6,675 nucleotides of DNA from an uncultured Oscillospiraceae bacterium (lineage in GTDB: Bacteria; Bacillota; Clostridia; Oscillospirales; Acutalibacteraceae): positions 1 to 6,675 of the forward strand of contig CABUCT010000068.1 of assembly GCA_902490145.1 (NCBI GenBank), written 5' to 3'. The translations under genes were made by a program, and so were the position numbers. Each line of letters starts with the position of its first letter. The first letter of the stretch is position 1. Shown one piece after another: positions 4,356 through 6,675 of the stretch. Below the pieces are notes generated by a model. That model searched no databases. It was not told the origin of the DNA and was given only the letters and a program-made list of their open reading frames with translations.

Positions 4356-6675
4356 ATGAAACTTTCTTTTTCTACAAAAGGTTGGCACAACAGTTCTTTT
4401 GATGATTTTTGCAAAATAGCAAAAGAACTGCGTTTTTCGGGAATTGAACTGCATAATGTCCGCAATCGTTTGTTTACGGATAAAGAAAGTGCATTTCATG
4501 ATTATGCAACAGCAGCGACTCTCCGTAAACTTTATGAAATGAAACTAAGGATTCCATGTGTTGACAGCATTTGCGACCCGGCGGACACCAATAAATACAA
4601 TGAATCCATATCAGAGATTAATGAATGTATACGCATAGCAAGGAATCTTCGTATTCCTAATATAAGAATTCATGCTGCAAAACATAATGAAGAAGACTTA
4701 GAATCTGTTGAGACTTTTTTGAAAGAAGTCCTTCCGGCAGCTGAAGAGGCCGGTGTTACTCTTTTATTTGAAACAAGCGGGCTGTTTTGTGATACCGCAA
4801 AACTTCGGGACATGTTGGAACGCTTTGCATGTGATAATCTGGCAGCACTTTGGGATATGTATTCTCCGTATTTCACAGCAAATGAGTCTCCCGAAAGAAC
4901 AATTGAAAATCTCGGTGCTTATATAAAACATATTCATGTAAAAGATGCTATCCGAACTGCTAACGGAACACAGTTTTGTTTAATGGGGGAAGGAGAACTG
5001 CCAATAGGTGAAATGATGTCGGCACTTCGGTCGGTTAACTATGATGGATTTATTTCGCTTGAGTGGGATCCTGAATGGTTTGAAGAGCTTGATGATATGG
5101 AAATTATTTTATCTCAGTTTGAAAATTTTATGAGTCAGTTCAGCGACACATCAAAGTCCGGAAATTCCCTTTACTACAATAATAAACATACCGGAAAATA
5201 TGTATGGAAAAAGGACCTTCTTATTGACTGTACATTTTCTCAGGTGCTGGATCGTATGGTTGAAGAGTTTCCGGACCGTCTGGCATTTAAATATACTACA
5301 CTTGATTATACAAGAACTTATTATGAATTCCGTAAGGATGTTGATACTTTTGCCCGTTCACTTATTTCTCTTGGAGTAAGGGCCGGACATCATGTTGCGG
5401 TTTGGGCTACTAATGTTCCTCAATGGTATATTGCTTTTTGGGCTGTGACAAAAATCGGAGCTGTTTTAGTAACGATGAATACGGCTTATAAAATTCACGA
5501 GGCTGAATATCTTCTTAAACAATCTGATACTCATACGATTATTATGGTGGATGGATTCAGAGATTCAAATTATTCAGAAATTATTTCAGAACTTTGTCCC
5601 GAGCTTGAGAAAACAGAACCCGGAAAACCATTGCACAGCAGAAGACTTCCGTTTTTAAGAAATGTTATAACGATTGGTTTTAAACAAAAAGGCTGTATCA
5701 CTTGGGAAGATGCAATTGCAAGAGCGGATACGGTACCGGTCGAGGAAGTCTACCGAATGGCTGCTGCTGTTGACAAGGATGATGTGTGCAATATGCAGTA
5801 TACTTCCGGAACTACAGGCTTTCCCAAAGGTGTTATGCTTACTCATTATAACGTTGTTAACAACGGCAAATGTATAGGGGATAGAATGGACCTTTCAACT
5901 GCAGACCGAATGATGATACAAGTGCCGATGTTCCATTGTTTTGGTATGGTGCTTGCAATGACTGCGAGTATGACACATGGAGTTACCTTGCTTCCGCTCC
6001 CTTATTATGCTCCGAAACCGGCGTTGGCGTGTATTAATTCCGAAAGAATTACGGCGTTCCATGGTGTACCGACTATGTTCATTGCTCTTTTGGAGCATGA
6101 AGATTTTGAAAAAACGGATTTTTCTTATATGCGTACGGGGATTATGGCAGGAAGTCCTTGTCCGATTTCGGTTATGCAGGATGTTATTAAAAAAATGCAT
6201 ATGGATGAGATCACGATTGTTTACGGTCAGACCGAATCCTCTCCGGGATGTACAATGAGTTCGACTGACGATCCGATTGAGGTTCGTGTCGGAACAGTCG
6301 GAAGAGCACTCCCCGAAATTGAGTGTAAAATCGTTGATCCCGAAACAGGAGAAGATTGCCCTGATGAAGTGACCGGAGAGTTTGTGGCAAGGGGTTATAA
6401 TATTATGAAAGGATATTATAAAATGCCAAAAGCCACCGAATCAGCAATTGATAAAGACGGATGGCTTCATACAGGAGATCTTGCCTGCCGCACTCCTGAA
6501 GGAAATTATCGCATTACCGGAAGACTTAAAGATATGATTATCCGAGGTGGAGAAAATATATATCCAAAAGAAATCGAGGAATTTATTTATACTCATCCGA
6601 AAGTAAAAGATGTTCAGGTTATAGGTGTTCCCGATGAACAATATGGCGAGGAAATTATGGCTTGTATTATTTTGA
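4356..6675 (+). CDS. Fusion of xylose-isomerase-like TIM barrel and AMP-forming acyl-CoA synthetase (3' end outside window)
   Basis: The frame stays open from ATG 4356 to the window end, giving 773 complete codons. Residues 1 to about 258 form a sugar phosphate isomerase/epimerase-like (AP endonuclease 2 family) barrel. Glu139 (LLFE), Asp167 (LWDMY), His194 (HIHVKD) and Glu236 (SLEW) fit the Glu-Asp-His-Glu metal site of IolI/IolE-type enzymes. After a polar linker (about 260-285) comes an ANL acyl-CoA synthetase with YTSGTTGFPKG (482-492), PMFHCFG (524-530), YGQTE (623-627), TGD (706-708), GRLKD (722-726) and GGENIYP (731-737). About 70-80 residues, including the C-terminal catalytic lysine, should lie beyond the window. 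The ligase half would convert a carboxylic acid, ATP and CoA to acyl-CoA, AMP and PPi. The gene neighbourhood suggests a branched short-chain acid such as isovalerate (inference). No internal stop, or start with a good ribosome binding site, separates the halves. The barrel's substrate is unknown. Confidence 0.92.
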   Translation, partial: MKLSFSTKGWHNSSFDDFCKIAKELRFSGIELHNVRNRLFTDKESAFHDYATAATLRKLYEMKLRIPCVDSICDPADTNKYNESISEINECIRIARNLRIPNIRIHAAKHNEEDLESVETFLKEVLPAAEEAGVTLLFETSGLFCDTAKLRDMLERFACDNLAALWDMYSPYFTANESPERTIENLGAYIKHIHVKDAIRTANGTQFCLMGEGELPIGEMMSALRSVNYDGFISLEWDPEWFEELDDMEIILSQFENFMSQFSDTSKSGNSLYYNNKHTGKYVWKKDLLIDCTFSQVLDRMVEEFPDRLAFKYTTLDYTRTYYEFRKDVDTFARSLISLGVRAGHHVAVWATNVPQWYIAFWAVTKIGAVLVTMNTAYKIHEAEYLLKQSDTHTIIMVDGFRDSNYSEIISELCPELEKTEPGKPLHSRRLPFLRNVITIGFKQKGCITWEDAIARADTVPVEEVYRMAAAVDKDDVCNMQYTSGTTGFPKGVMLTHYNVVNNGKCIGDRMDLSTADRMMIQVPMFHCFGMVLAMTASMTHGVTLLPLPYYAPKPALACINSERITAFHGVPTMFIALLEHEDFEKTDFSYMRTGIMAGSPCPISVMQDVIKKMHMDEITIVYGQTESSPGCTMSSTDDPIEVRVGTVGRALPEIECKIVDPETGEDCPDEVTGEFVARGYNIMKGYYKMPKATESAIDKDGWLHTGDLACRTPEGNYRITGRLKDMIIRGGENIYPKEIEEFIYTHPKVKDVQVIGVPDEQYGEEIMACIIL

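Noticed and set aside
5100..5235. Possibility that the fusion is two genes or carries a frameshift
   Set aside because: Codon-by-codon reading from 4356 to 6674 shows no stop. The Met at residue 259 has no clear ribosome binding site, and both domains are in the same frame joined by a short polar linker.
5895..6200. Minus-strand open frame of 101 codons
   Set aside because: It lies wholly opposite the acyl-CoA synthetase domain, which has recognisable motifs on the + strand. The peptide is rich in His and Arg from reverse reading and shows no domain.
5674..6258. Two plus-strand frames (5674-5877 and 5977-6258) inside the fusion
   Set aside because: Both are out of frame with the ligase domain, whose motifs (P-loop at residues 482-492, YGQTE at 623-627) occupy the same bases. 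They are shadows.

Overview
The window reads as part of the chromosome of a low-to-moderate-GC Bacillota, most likely a Clostridia-type anaerobe. The grounds are a ferredoxin-dependent 2-oxoacid oxidoreductase, strong AGGAGG-like ribosome binding sites, tight gene spacing and a classic T-box leader. All genes lie on the + strand. The species cannot be named from the sequence.

Positions 1-2557 hold a compact operon segment. It contains the 3' end of the alpha subunit of a 2-oxoacid:ferredoxin oxidoreductase (VOR/KOR type), its complete thiamine-diphosphate (beta) and gamma subunits, and a branched-chain aminotransferase (ilvE). The pairing with ilvE points to branched-chain 2-oxoacids as the oxidoreductase substrates.

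Positions 2558-2950 are non-coding but dense with regulation. There is a promoter with a 17-bp spacer and extended -10, then a T-box riboswitch whose best specifier codon is CUC (leucine). It has a complete antiterminator with the 7-nt bulge, and an overlapping 10-bp terminator.

Positions 2951-6675 hold two genes under that T-box. The first encodes a LeuA (2-isopropylmalate synthase)-like protein. Its leucine-binding regulatory domain looks intact, but the metal-binding HxH and most catalytic motifs of its barrel are replaced, so it may be a leucine-sensing pseudoenzyme. The second is a long gene open at the window end. It fuses an N-terminal xylose-isomerase-like TIM barrel, with a full set of putative metal ligands, to an AMP-forming acyl-CoA synthetase.

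Working model (inference): the CoA ligase activates a short branched-chain acid such as isovalerate. The ferredoxin oxidoreductase carboxylates the acyl-CoA reductively to the 2-oxoacid, and IlvE transaminates it to leucine (or valine/isoleucine). Such a route is known physiologically in rumen anaerobes. Leucine shortage, sensed as uncharged tRNA-Leu, would switch on the ligase and the LeuA-like protein. The opposite, catabolic direction uses the same enzymes and cannot be excluded, although leucine-tRNA control fits biosynthesis or salvage better.
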